NCBI RefSeq assembly: GCF_001575205.1
Contig: NZ_LSRE01000019.1
Span: 1 to 64,000 of the forward strand
Length of the DNA: 64,000 nucleotides
Origin: Tsukamurella pseudospumae
Lineage (GTDB): Bacteria > Actinomycetota > Actinomycetes > Mycobacteriales > Mycobacteriaceae
Direction of reading: 5' to 3'
Shown here: one piece after another, positions 54,869 through 62,965 of the stretch
Numbering within the stretch: position 1 is the first letter of the stretch
How the letters are laid out: every line of letters starts with the position of its first letter
Position numbers and translations under genes: made by a program
Notes under the pieces: model-generated
The model's database searches: none
The model's input: the letters and a program-made list of their open reading frames with translations, nothing else
What the model was told of the DNA's origin: nothing

Positions 54869-55329
54869 GGGCGCAACTCGATCACTGTCTTGCCCACGCG
54901 CACCGGGGTGCCCAATGGGACGCGGGTGGGAGTGGTGACCTTGTTGCGGGCCAGATAGGTGCCGTTCGTGGACCCGAGGTCCTCGACGTACCAGTCGTCA
55001 CCGTCGCGGGCGAGGCGTGCGTGCCTGGTCGAGGCGTAGTCGTCGTTGAGGACGAGGGTGGAGTCGTCGGCGCGGCCGATGAGCACCGGTTGTTGGCCGA
55101 GGGTGATCCGCGTGTTCGCGAGGGGGCCGTGGGTGACCACGAGGTACTTCGCGACCTTGCTGGTGCGGGAGAACAGGGCCCGACGGGGCGCCTTGGCCTC
55201 CTTCTGCCGCGGGCGCAGGCCCGAGGCGAGGCGGGCGTCCGTGCGGAGCGCGCTGATGACGAGCCAGACGCAGAGCCAGAGCAGCAGGAGGAAACCCGCC
55301 CGGGTCAGCTGCAGCACGAGTCCCTGCAC
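54865..55329 (-). CDS. fhaB: FHA-domain protein FhaB (FipA)
   Basis: A 154-residue protein with an N-terminal membrane helix (about 7-27), a basic linker and a C-terminal FHA domain with LIGRADDSTLVLND, STRHARLARDG and DLGSTNGTYL, the phosphothreonine-binding residues. It links phosphorylated kinase targets to the divisome. GTG 55329 is chosen because GGAGGGAG lies 5 bp upstream. Confidence 0.92.
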   Translation of the reverse strand: MQGLVLQLTRAGFLLLLWLCVWLVISALRTDARLASGLRPRQKEAKAPRRALFSRTSKVAKYLVVTHGPLANTRITLGQQPVLIGRADDSTLVLNDDYASTRHARLARDGDDWYVEDLGSTNGTYLARNKVTTPTRVPLGTPVRVGKTVIELRP

Positions 55330-55424
55330 GGTGTCTCCCTCCTGGTCCTGTCGACGCACACGCGCTCGGCGCCCGGTGGCCGGGCGCTTGTTGCGGGCGT
55401 ACTTCCGCCGCCCCCACGTGAAAT

Positions 55425-56690
55425 CTACTGGAAGCGGACCACGATGTCGGAGTGGCCGACGCGGATGCGGTCACCGTCGGCGAGCTCCCAGTTGGAGACG
55501 GGCACGTCGTTGACCGAGGTCCCGTTGGTGGAGCCGAGGTCGTTGAGGACGGCGGCGTAGCCGTCCCAGCGGATCTCGACGTGCCGCCGGGAGACGCCCG
55601 TGTCGGGGAGACGGAACTGGGCGTCCTGGCCGCGGCCGATGACGTTCGTGCCCTCGCGGAGTGCGAAGGTGCGGTTGGAGCCGTCCTCGAGGTACAGCGT
55701 CACGGCCTGCGCCTGGTAGCCGCCCTGCGGCTGCGCGTAGCCCTGGTCGTAGGCGGGCTGCTGGCCGTAGTTCTGGTCGTACCCCGGCTGGGCCGGCTGG
55801 GCGTAGCCCTGGTCGTAGCCCTGCTGCTGGTAGCCCTGGTCGTAGGCCGGCTGCTGGTAGTTCTGCTGGCCGTAGTTCTGGTCGTAGGCGGGCTGCTGGG
55901 CGTAGTTCTGGTCGTAGCCACCCTGCTGCTGGTAGCCGCCCTGGTCGTAGCCCTGCTGGCCCTGCTGCTGGTAGCCCTGGTCGTAGGCCGGCTGCTGGTA
56001 GTTCTGCTGGCCGTAGTTCTGGTCGTAGCCACCCTGCTGCTGGTAGCCGCCCTGGTCGTAGCCCTGCTGGCCCTGCTGCTGGTAGCCCTGGTCGTACGCG
56101 GGCTGCTGGTAGTTCTGCTGGCCGTAGTTCTGGTCGTACCCGGGCTGCTGGCCGTAGCCCTGCTGCTGGTCGTACCCCGGCTGTTGCTGCTGCTGCTGGT
56201 AGCCGCCCTGGTCGTACTGGCCGCCGTGCCGTCCCTGGTCGTATCCGGGGTTGTTGCTCATCGAATCGGCTCCTGATTCTGCAGGTGGTCGCTGGGGTAC
56301 AAGGTTCTGGGGAACTGCGTCCGGGTCCACGGTGCCGCGGGCCCGGAACTGGCCGGTGTGCAGACCAGGTGACTGTTCGAAATGGACGACCACGTCACCA
56401 TAAGTCTGCCAGCCGTTGTCATGGATGTATTCGTCGAGGTGCTTCGAGAAGGCACGGATCGCGAGTTCGCGGTCCGCCTCGAAGGTCTCCTGGTCGGTGG
56501 GGGAGACGGCGATGACGTACTTATTGGGTACCAGGTACGCCCCGTCTCCCAGTGTCTGCAGCTGATCCTCAGCCTCGCGCTGGAGTGCGGCCTCCACTTC
56601 CTGGGGGACCACCTTGCCGCCGAACACGCGGGCGAAGCCGTCACCGACCGCTCCCTCGAGCTTGCGCTCGAACCGTTGCAGGATTCCCAT
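55425..56690 (-). CDS. fhaA: FHA-domain protein FhaA with long Q/Y/G-rich linker
   Basis: A 421-residue protein. The N-terminal domain of about 130 residues (MGILQRFERKLEGAVGDGFARVF, read in parts) matches FhaA. Residues 140-325 are a low-complexity linker of YDQ, GYQQQ and NYGQQ units that includes near-identical 37-residue tandem repeats. The C-terminal FHA domain has VIGRGQDAQFRLPD, SRRHVEIRWDG and DLGSTNGTSV. FhaA binds PknB-phosphorylated MviN/MurJ and dampens peptidoglycan synthesis in mycobacteria. The gene starts at ATG 56690 with AGGGGG upstream. Confidence 0.92.
   Translation of the reverse strand: MGILQRFERKLEGAVGDGFARVFGGKVVPQEVEAALQREAEDQLQTLGDGAYLVPNKYVIAVSPTDQETFEADRELAIRAFSKHLDEYIHDNGWQTYGDVVVHFEQSPGLHTGQFRARGTVDPDAVPQNLVPQRPPAESGADSMSNNPGYDQGRHGGQYDQGGYQQQQQQPGYDQQQGYGQQPGYDQNYGQQNYQQPAYDQGYQQQGQQGYDQGGYQQQGGYDQNYGQQNYQQPAYDQGYQQQGQQGYDQGGYQQQGGYDQNYAQQPAYDQNYGQQNYQQPAYDQGYQQQGYDQGYAQPAQPGYDQNYGQQPAYDQGYAQPQGGYQAQAVTLYLEDGSNRTFALREGTNVIGRGQDAQFRLPDTGVSRRHVEIRWDGYAAVLNDLGSTNGTSVNDVPVSNWELADGDRIRVGHSDIVVRFQ
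55918..56139. repeat. 111-bp tandem repeat inside fhaA
   Basis: Two nearly identical 111-bp units begin at 55918 and 56029; a partial, diverged unit lies at 55828-55917. Each encodes 37 residues of the Q/Y/G-rich linker. In-frame repeats of this kind change copy number easily by slippage. Confidence 0.8.
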
Positions 56691-56901
56691 GGAACGACTT
56701 CCCCCTTCCTCAGCGTGTCGAGATGCATGTCCTGACCAATGATGATAGCCGCGATCGAGGCACGACGAGGTCAGCGTAACCCCATTCGTCTCAACTGTCC
56801 CTTTGGTAGCACGTACGACGGTGCCCGGGCAAGGTCCGCGCCCAGGTAGCGGTCCGATTTCGCGGAGTCCGGCGGATCGTGTTAATGTTCTCGGGTCGCT
56901 C

Positions 56902-56984
56902 GGGCGAGTGGCGGAATGGCAGACGCGCTGGCTTCAGGTGCCAGTGTCCTTAGGGACGTGGGGGTTCAAGTCCCCCTTCGCCCA
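56902..56984 (+). tRNA. leuT: tRNA-Leu (anticodon CAG)
   Basis: A class II cloverleaf. The acceptor GGGCGAG pairs with TTCGCCC, and the discriminator is A. The anticodon arm CTGGC-TTCAGGT-GCCAG gives anticodon CAG. A long variable arm follows, then GGGGGTTCAAGTCCCCC as the T arm. The 3' CCA is not encoded. Its position after fhaA matches leuT of M. tuberculosis. Confidence 0.95.
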
Positions 56985-57010
56985 CAATGAGCAGTTCTAT
57001 GAACTGCAGC

Positions 57011-57053
57011 ACCCGGGGTCACGAACTCGAAAGAGCTCGTGACCCCGGGTTTT
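57011..57053 (+). terminator. Terminator downstream of tRNA-Leu
   Basis: An 18-bp stem (ACCCGGGGTCACGAACTC with GAGCTCGTGACCCCGGGT, one mismatch) with a GAAA tetraloop and a TTTTG tail. A smaller hairpin GCAGTTC-TAT-GAACTGC precedes it at about 56991. Confidence 0.9.
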
Positions 57054-57413
57054 GTAGTTTCTGAGGTGGTGTGACGAGCTTGGATGTCGCATGGCGTCGG
57101 AATTGGTCTACTCGCCGGCTACTTGCTGCGACGCCAAGTGCGCCAGCATCGCCTTCGACACGATCTGCGCCCAGCGACTCAAGTGGGGAATCTCCGCCGG
57201 GTTGGTCTGCTCCATAGTTGATCGCCGCGAGCATCCGTATCAGCGTCACCACCGGAGGCGACCAGGTTGGTTTGACCACGCGCGAGGTGGGTCCACTGAG
57301 GGTCGCGCTCAGGCGACGTGTGCGAATGGCGAGACAAGATGTATCCCTTGGTGGACCGCTCGCGTCGCGCTGGCGTGTTCCCGGTAGATCGGTCCATCCC
57401 TGACTGGAGTCCG
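57054..57413. other. Non-coding stretch between tRNA terminator and IS remnants
   Basis: No open frame here has a natural composition, and no motif, RNA gene or repeat stands out. It could be decayed integrated DNA next to the tRNA gene. Confidence 0.45.
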
Positions 57414-57637
57414 TGATCGCCCCGAGGTGAGGCAGGTAGGACACTGATTGGTATGGCTGGTCGGAAGAGGCATTCGGCGGAGGAGATCGTCCGGAAGCTG
57501 CGGCGCGCTGATGAGCTCGCTGCGGCGGGGTCAACGGGTGAGCAGATCGCGGCGGAGTTGGAGGTGTCGGCGGCGACGTTGTACAACTGGCGCCGCAGTC
57601 ACGGCGGTATGGATGTCGATGCCGCGCGCGAGCTTAA
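57414..57637 (+). mobile_element. Left end of a truncated IS3-family element
   Basis: The segment starts with TGATCGCCCCGAGGTGAGGCAGGTAGG, which resembles the left end of actinobacterial IS3-family elements. It contains the first 62 codons of orfA and stops abruptly where the IS1380-like end begins. The orfB part is missing. Confidence 0.65.
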
Positions 57638-57674
57638 CCTCGGTCTTTCGTGGGTGAGGTCGTGTCGGATATGA
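57453..57674 (+). pseudogene. IS3-family transposase orfA, truncated
   Basis: Begins MAGRKRHSAEEIVRKLRRAD with the HTH segment SAATLYNWRRSHGGMDVDAAREL, typical of IS3 OrfA. Similarity ends at codon 62 (about 57637); the last 11 codons come from unrelated sequence. Cannot give an active transposase. Confidence 0.8.
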
Positions 57675-57781
57675 AGAAAGGTGCTCTGAGCGGGAAGAAT
57701 AGGGGTTACCACACACCGTATTCACCGCACTCGAAGGAGCACCTTTCCGGTGAGCAAGTCTACGTCCTGTTACCCGGCTCT
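57638..57781 (+). mobile_element. Left end of a truncated IS1380-like element
   Basis: After the IS3 break an IS left end follows: an 11-bp inverted pair GAAAGGTGCTC (57676-57686) and GAGCACCTTTC (57737-57747), then a short reading frame. The element is cut at 57781, where the IS21-type terminus starts. The family is assigned from the transposase start only, so it is tentative. Confidence 0.45.
57750..57781 (+). pseudogene. First codons of an IS1380-like transposase
   Basis: GTG 57750 opens MSKSTSCYPALV, similar to the N terminus of IS1380-family transposases. The frame is cut by the IS21 element after about 11 codons. Confidence 0.4.
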
Positions 57782-57835
57782 TGTCGCTTGCCAGGGTGAT
57801 GGGACCACCTGGTTGCCGCGAGCATGGGACCACCT
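57782..57835. repeat. Left terminal repeat array of outer IS21 element
   Basis: Two copies of the unit TGGGACCACC (reverse of GGTGGTCCCA) spaced about 27 bp apart, each with a TTGCC/CCGCG flank, matching the array at the right end. Confidence 0.7.
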
Positions 57836-57876
57836 TGGAGTGCGCTTGTGAGGATGCATCGTGGTGGCGGTCGGCG

Positions 57877-58665
57877 TCAAGCGCTCCGGTCTGGGCGGGT
57901 GCGTTGGCGGTAGGACGGGCCTTCGATGACGAGGGTGTGCGCGTTGCTGGTGAGCCTGTCGATCGCTGACTGGGCCAGGAGGGTGTCGGCGGTCATCGTG
58001 AGCCATTCGGAGGGCTCGCGGTTGCTGGTGACGATGGTGCTGCGGGCCTGGTGCCGTTCGACGACGAGCTCGTAGAAGTCGTTGGTCTCGGTGGCGTCGA
58101 GGGGCCGCAACGCGAAGTCGTCGATGATCAGCACGTCGACGCTGCTCAGTCGGCGGAGTTCGGCGTCGACGGTGTTGTCGAGGCGGGCGGCGCGGAGGCG
58201 GGTGAACAGTTTGTCGGCGCGGGCGAACAGCACGGTGTTGCGGTGTCGGCCGATCACCATGTGCCCCAGTCCTGTTGCGAGGTGGGTCTTGCCGACTCCG
58301 ACCGGGCCGAGGATGATCGCGGACTGACCGGCGTCGACGAACCGCAGCGAGGTGAGGTCACTGAGCAGGGTGCGGTCGTAGCGCAGGTCGGGGGCGGCGT
58401 TCCAGCCTTCGATGCGCATGCTCTGGTCGAGCCCTGCCTTCGTTGCTCGTAGTGTCGCCGAACGGGATTGGCGTCGTGACACTTCATCGGCGAGCAGCGC
58501 TTGGAGGAATCCGATGTGGGACAGGTCGTGCTGTCGGGCGAGGGCGGCTCGTTCGGGCAGGGTGTCGGCGAGCGCGCCGAGCTTGAGAGCCTTGAGGAGG
58601 GCGAGCATATCGGCGCCGATGGGTTCGGTCGGGCCTGCTACGCGGGGCGTGCGGGTGGTGGTCAT
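57877..58665 (-). CDS. istB: IS21-family helper ATPase IstB (outer element)
   Basis: A 262-residue AAA+ protein with Walker A GPVGVGKTHLA (near 120), Walker B VDVLIIDDFAL and sensor STIVTSNREPSEW. IstB remodels target DNA and stimulates the IstA integrase. It overlaps the istA fragment by 4 bp. Intact, but without a complete istA it can act only with another element's transposase. Confidence 0.9.
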   Translation of the reverse strand: MTTTRTPRVAGPTEPIGADMLALLKALKLGALADTLPERAALARQHDLSHIGFLQALLADEVSRRQSRSATLRATKAGLDQSMRIEGWNAAPDLRYDRTLLSDLTSLRFVDAGQSAIILGPVGVGKTHLATGLGHMVIGRHRNTVLFARADKLFTRLRAARLDNTVDAELRRLSSVDVLIIDDFALRPLDATETNDFYELVVERHQARSTIVTSNREPSEWLTMTADTLLAQSAIDRLTSNAHTLVIEGPSYRQRTRPDRSA

Positions 58666-60136
58666 CGGTTGCTCTCCTGGTCAGGATCGGCGTCTTCCGG
58701 CAGGGGTGGGACTGCTGTGATATGGCGTGTGGGAACGGTGAATTCGGATGGGTCGCGGGCGAACCGGGTATGTCCGGCGCCGGCCGCGGCGGGCAGCTGC
58801 GGGGTGGCGGTCTCGGTGCCGGCGGCGAGCATTGAGCTGATCTTGCTCACCGAGATCACATCCATGACCAGCGCGGTCTCGCAGGCCGCGTCGACCGGGC
58901 TGGGGCCGTAGCGTTTGACCAGCCCGATCAAGGCATAGACGGACCGCATCCGCGTCCATGGCAGCGGATGGTCGAGGATCCGCTCGGCGTAGATCCCGAC
59001 GTGATAGCCGTGACCGGCGCAGGTAGCGACGAGTGTGGTGAGATCACGCATCGCGTAGCCGACGTTGTCCTCGGGCAGGTCAGCCCGATCGGTATGGCGG
59101 GCGCCGGGCCGTTGCCGGGGATGCACCTTGACCAGCTGTCCGCGGTGGTAGAACTTCACCAGCTCACTGTCGGCGCGGGCATCGAGCGTGACGCCGATCC
59201 ACTGCCCGGGCAGTGAGTACAACGCCTTACCGATCTCGGCATGGAAGTCCTTGTGCACCTTCACCTGCTTGAGGATCGGCTGATCGTATCGGGCGGGGAC
59301 TGGCAGCAGCTGAGGCTGCTCGGCTGCGGTGAACACCTCCAGCGGACGAGCGCACGTGGTGCCGTGCACCCGCATGCCGGCGACCTCCCGGCACCACCGC
59401 TCCGCCCGGGCCTGCGCGTCGTCAAGATCAGTGAAATGCTCACCAGCCCAGAAGTTGCCGCGCACATACTGCACGGCACGTTCGACCCGAGGCTTGTCCT
59501 TCGGGGACCGCACCCTTGCCGGGTCGGTGCCGAACCCGACGTGCTGCGCGTAATCCAACCACCCGTCGCCGAGCGTCGGAGTGAGCTGATCAGCATGATT
59601 GACAACAGGTTTGAGATTGTCAGGCACGATCACCGCGAACACACCGCCGAAGAACTCCCACGCCGCCTCACAGCCCGCGATCACCGCCGACAGCGTCTGC
59701 GAGTACGTCAGCCACACGAACTGATGCCGCGAGTAGACCGCGCTGAAGATCAACGCGTGCACCTTCCGCCGCCGACCGGTGTGCGGGTCATCAAGCATCC
59801 CCATGTAGGCGAAGTCGAGCTGGCACTCGACCCCGGGGTCGCCGTCCGCGACCCGCACCGTGCTCTCACGACGACCAAAACCGCAATGCTCCGAAGCGAA
59901 TCGATGCAACGTCCGATACGGCACATCGCAGCCCTGCCGGGCGAGCAGAGTATGGATCTTCGTCACCGACAGTGGCCGGTCACCACCCTCACCGGCCACC
60001 CAGGCTGTGATCTGCTCCTGATGCGGCGCCAACGCATCCCACGCCGCACCATGCCCGGACGTACGTACCGGCCGGACCGCTGCGACCACTGCCGCGACCA
60101 GCTCATCATCGATCCGCTCCGGGCTGACTGCGCTCT
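58662..60136 (-). pseudogene. istA: IS21-family transposase IstA, C-terminal segment (outer element)
   Basis: About 490 codons of the integrase. DDE residues lie in QLDFAYMGML, VFAVIVPDNLKPV and SPKDKPRVERAVQYVR, with the C-terminal beta domain following. The frame is open up to the inner element junction near 60136 with no natural start; the missing N terminus is at 62537-62735. A GTG at 60089 could start an HTH-less 475-residue fragment. The catalytic part itself shows no internal stop. Confidence 0.85.
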
Positions 60137-60261
60137 TTGATTCTCCCCAGTTCTGCTAACTGAATCTCCTCACTTGTGTGCATCCGTCAAGTAAATGGGC
60201 GGGCCTTCTCCGATGCTGGTGGTCTCTAACACGCACCAGCTCGAGGAAGGCCCGCTCGTTC

Positions 60262-61638
60262 ATGCTCACACAAGGAGAGACCGTGGAAGCACATGCCCTG
60301 CGCAAGCAGGGGTGGACGATCTCAGCGATCGCCCGTCATCTTGGTCGGGACCGGAAGACGGTCCGAAACTATCTGAACGGGGTAACCGAACCCGGTGTCC
60401 GGCAACGGGAGGCTGATCCGTTCGAGCCGTTCATCGAGTACGTCACCTCTCGGCTGCTGGAGGACCCACATCTGTGGGCGCAGACCTTGTTCGACGAGCT
60501 CGTCGGCCTGAACTTCGATCAGTCGTATTCGTCGCTGACGCGGCAGATCCGGGCCCGTGGACTGCGGCCGGTATGCCCGCAGTGCACGACCGCGACGAAC
60601 CGGCCGAACGCGGTGATCGAGCACCCGCCAGGGGAAGAGACGCAATGGGATTGGCTGGATCTGCCGGATCCGCCCGCGTCGTGGGGGTGGGGCAAGACCG
60701 CGCACCTGCTGGTCGGCACCTTCTCGTGCTCGGGCCGGTGGCTCGGCTACCTGGCACCGAATATGACCCGCCCGCAGCTGATCGCCGGCCTGGACCGGAT
60801 CACCCGCCAGCTCGGTGGGGTGACCCGGCGGTGGCGGTTCGACCGGATGGCGACGGTCTGCTACCCGTCATCCGGTGACCTGACAGCTGAATTCGCCTCG
60901 GTGGCCAAGTATTACGGCGTCAGCGTCGATATCTGCCCACCGCGCAGCGGTCACCGCAAAGGTGTCGTGGAGGGCGAGAACCGGAGCATCGCGCAACGGT
61001 GGTGGCGGACCCTGCCGGACAAGATGACCGCGGAGCGGGCCCAAGCGTCCCTCGATGAGCACTGCCGGGTCCGCGCCGATACCCGGATGCGGGCCACCCG
61101 CGATGGCCGCAGCTCGGTACTGACCGTCGCTGCCAGCGAGCCGCTCACACCGCCACCGCCGACGCCGTATCCCGCGGTTCCGTGTGAGCCGAGGAAGGCC
61201 TCAAGGCAGGCGCTGGTGGCCTGGCGCGGCAATCAGTACTCGGTGCCGCCGGAGTTGGCGATGGGCGAGGTCACCATCACCCAGCGGCTCGGCGACCAGC
61301 ACATCGATATCGCCACCACTGGCGGGATTGTCATCGCCCGGCACCGGCTCGCCGCCCCCGGCACCGGGACGCAGGTCCGCGACACAGGTCACGTGCACGC
61401 CTTGAACACGGCAGCGATGGCGGCAGCCTCGGCCACCGACGGACGCCCGCATCGCCGAAAAGAGCGGATCCCGCCCGGCGAACGCTCACAGCAGGCTGCG
61501 CAAGCCCTGCGCGAGAACACCTCTCCCATTCCCAGCCGACCCGCTGACCGACCGGCACCCACCACGGCATCGGATGCCGTAGTGATCGACCTCACCGCCT
61601 ACGAGGCGGCCGCACAGAACAGGAACACCCTCCTATGA
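60262..61638 (+). CDS. istA: IS21-family transposase IstA (inner element)
   Basis: A 458-residue DDE integrase. An N-terminal HTH (WTISAIARHLGRDRKTVRNYL) is followed by the catalytic core with Asp in TQWDWLDLPDP, a second acidic position in RWRFDRMATVCYPSSGDLTAEF (read in parts) and Glu in KGVVEGENRSI, then a C-terminal domain with WRGNQYSVPPE. ATG 60262 (MLTQGETVEAH) is the family-typical start. It overlaps istB by 4 bp. It appears intact. Confidence 0.9.
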   Translation: MLTQGETVEAHALRKQGWTISAIARHLGRDRKTVRNYLNGVTEPGVRQREADPFEPFIEYVTSRLLEDPHLWAQTLFDELVGLNFDQSYSSLTRQIRARGLRPVCPQCTTATNRPNAVIEHPPGEETQWDWLDLPDPPASWGWGKTAHLLVGTFSCSGRWLGYLAPNMTRPQLIAGLDRITRQLGGVTRRWRFDRMATVCYPSSGDLTAEFASVAKYYGVSVDICPPRSGHRKGVVEGENRSIAQRWWRTLPDKMTAERAQASLDEHCRVRADTRMRATRDGRSSVLTVAASEPLTPPPPTPYPAVPCEPRKASRQALVAWRGNQYSVPPELAMGEVTITQRLGDQHIDIATTGGIVIARHRLAAPGTGTQVRDTGHVHALNTAAMAAASATDGRPHRRKERIPPGERSQQAAQALRENTSPIPSRPADRPAPTTASDAVVIDLTAYEAAAQNRNTLL

Positions 61639-62486
61639 CCAGCACCAGCACCAGCACCAGCAGCAGCACCAGCGGCAGCGGCAGCGGGGTTTCCACGGCG
61701 TCGTTGTATCAACAACTGCGCAGTCATCTCGCTGTCCTCAAACTCGATGCCGCCGCAGCGGCGCTACCCAGCGTCCTGGAGACCGCGACGAAGCAAAAGT
61801 GGACTATGACAGCGACATTGGAGCACCTGCTGGCCGTGGAGGTCGACGCCACCGAAGCCCGGCGGCTGGCCGGCCGGATGCGCTTCGCGTGCCTGCCCAC
61901 GGGGGCAACGCTCGCCGACTTCGACTTCGACGCCGCACCAGGCGTTGATCAGGCGTTGATCCGTGAGCTCGGGACCTGCGCCTACCTCGAATCCGCGACG
62001 AATGTGATGCTCGTCGGGCCGGCCGGCACCGGCAAGACCCACCTCGCCGTCGGTCTCGCCCACGCAGCGGTGCACGCCGGGTACCGCACCTACGTCACCA
62101 CCGCCGCAGACCTTGCTGCCCGCCGCCACAAAGCAGCGATCGAAGGCCGCTGGTCGACGACCATGCGGTTCTTCGCCGGCCCGACACTGCTCGTCATCGA
62201 TGAACTCGGCTACCTACCTCTACCCGCTGAGGCCGCATCCGCATTGTTTCAGGTTGTCGCACAACGGTATCTGAAGACCTCGATCCTCATCACCACCAAC
62301 CGATCCGTCTCCGAGTGGGGTGAAGTCCTCGGCGACACCACCGTCGCCGCCGCGATGCTCGACCGGCTCCTGCACCGCTCCGTCGTCCTCAAGCTCGACG
62401 GCGACAGCTACCGCCTCCGAGACCACCACGCCCGCAACGAAACCCACCGGACAGCCATCGCACCCACCCGCCGACCGCTACAATAG
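61635..62486 (+). CDS. istB: IS21-family helper ATPase IstB (inner element)
   Basis: A 283-residue AAA+ ATPase with Walker A GPAGTGKTHLAVGL, Walker B LLVIDELGYLPL and sensor ILITTNRSVSEWGEV. The N terminus has an unusual run of Thr/Ser/Gly (MTSTSTSTSSSTSGSGSG) encoded by a simple AGC-ACC repeat. It works with the inner IstA. Only weakly similar to the outer element's IstB, so the two IS are distinct lineages. Confidence 0.9.
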   Translation: MTSTSTSTSSSTSGSGSGVSTASLYQQLRSHLAVLKLDAAAAALPSVLETATKQKWTMTATLEHLLAVEVDATEARRLAGRMRFACLPTGATLADFDFDAAPGVDQALIRELGTCAYLESATNVMLVGPAGTGKTHLAVGLAHAAVHAGYRTYVTTAADLAARRHKAAIEGRWSTTMRFFAGPTLLVIDELGYLPLPAEAASALFQVVAQRYLKTSILITTNRSVSEWGEVLGDTTVAAAMLDRLLHRSVVLKLDGDSYRLRDHHARNETHRTAIAPTRRPLQ

Positions 62487-62536
62487 CCCCGCACCCAGGT
62501 GGGGAATTTCAATGAGCATCACTGGGGAATTTCGAT

Positions 62537-62735
62537 GAGCCTCGTCACCCGCCGGATCCGACCGGGCCAGCCCCACCGCCTCAGCTGCCTCAACATACCG
62601 GCGGACTGTCTTACGATCCACCCCGCACCGCTCGGCGACCTTCCGATACCCCGGCGCAGGACCGGCGCCGCCCGCCCCGAGCCACACCCGGAGCACCTCA
62701 CGAACCTCGTACACACTGACCTCCCGAAACGCCAT
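62537..62735 (-). pseudogene. istA: IS21-family transposase IstA, N-terminal segment (outer element)
   Basis: About 66 codons starting MAFREVSVYEVREVLRVWL, with the HTH segment GYRKVAERCGVDRKTVRRYVEAAEAVG. The frame runs into the inner element after SDPAGDEA. This is the missing start of the istA fragment at 58662-60136. Confidence 0.85.
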
Positions 62736-62783
62736 GCCCGTCATCGAACGGGCAAACCAGGGGACCACCCGACGCGACGCGCC

Positions 62784-62870
62784 GGGTGGTCCCATAACTG
62801 GCAATCCAGGTGGGCCCATGCACCTGGCAGAAATCAGCTCAGGGTGGTCCCATTCTCATGGCAGACGACA
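62784..62870. repeat. Right terminal repeat array of outer IS21 element
   Basis: Three units of GGTGGKCCCAT followed by a GGCA 4-7 bp later (about 62784, 62809 and 62843), the last ending in CGACA, mirror the left end. A diverged GGGTGGACCATT follows just outside at about 62878. Confidence 0.7.
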
Positions 62871-62965
62871 CGACTCAGGGTGGACCATTCGAGATATCCC
62901 CCGGAGATCACAACGAGGTCCGCCGGGCGATCCAATGGACGCCGGGCGGGCATCGTTGCCTGCCG

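Larger units (their letters stand above)
60137..62536 (+). mobile_element. Inner IS21-family element, intact, inserted in outer istA
   Basis: It carries complete istA and istB on the plus strand, opposite to the host element. The left end reads TTGATTCTCCCCAGT; the right end repeats TGGGGAATTTCNATGA twice (62496-62537). The two fragments of the outer istA flank it in the same frame, so the net insert is a multiple of three. End positions are approximate to a few bases. Confidence 0.75.
57782..62870 (-). mobile_element. Outer IS21-family element, interrupted by a second IS21 element
   Basis: The ends read TGTCG at 57782 and CGACA at 62870. Both ends carry multiple copies of GGTGGTCCCAT-N7-GGCA, the long terminal binding-site arrays of IS21 elements. 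It encodes istA and istB on the minus strand; istA is split by the inner element. Without that insert the element would be about 2.7 kb. I do not find a target-site duplication. Confidence 0.75.

Noticed and set aside
55725-56230. CRISPR-like repeat pattern
   Set aside because: The repeats are in-frame coding repeats of the FhaA linker without unique spacers of constant length; no cas genes are present anywhere in the window.
56902-57413. Prophage or integrative element attached to the tRNA-Leu gene
   Set aside because: No integrase gene next to the tRNA and no copy of the tRNA 3' end seen downstream; only IS remnants are supported.
60089-60137. GTG 60089 as a true start of an intact istA
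   Set aside because: The frame continues upstream with family-like sequence to the inner IS junction, and the missing HTH part is found beyond the inner element, so the gene is split, not short.
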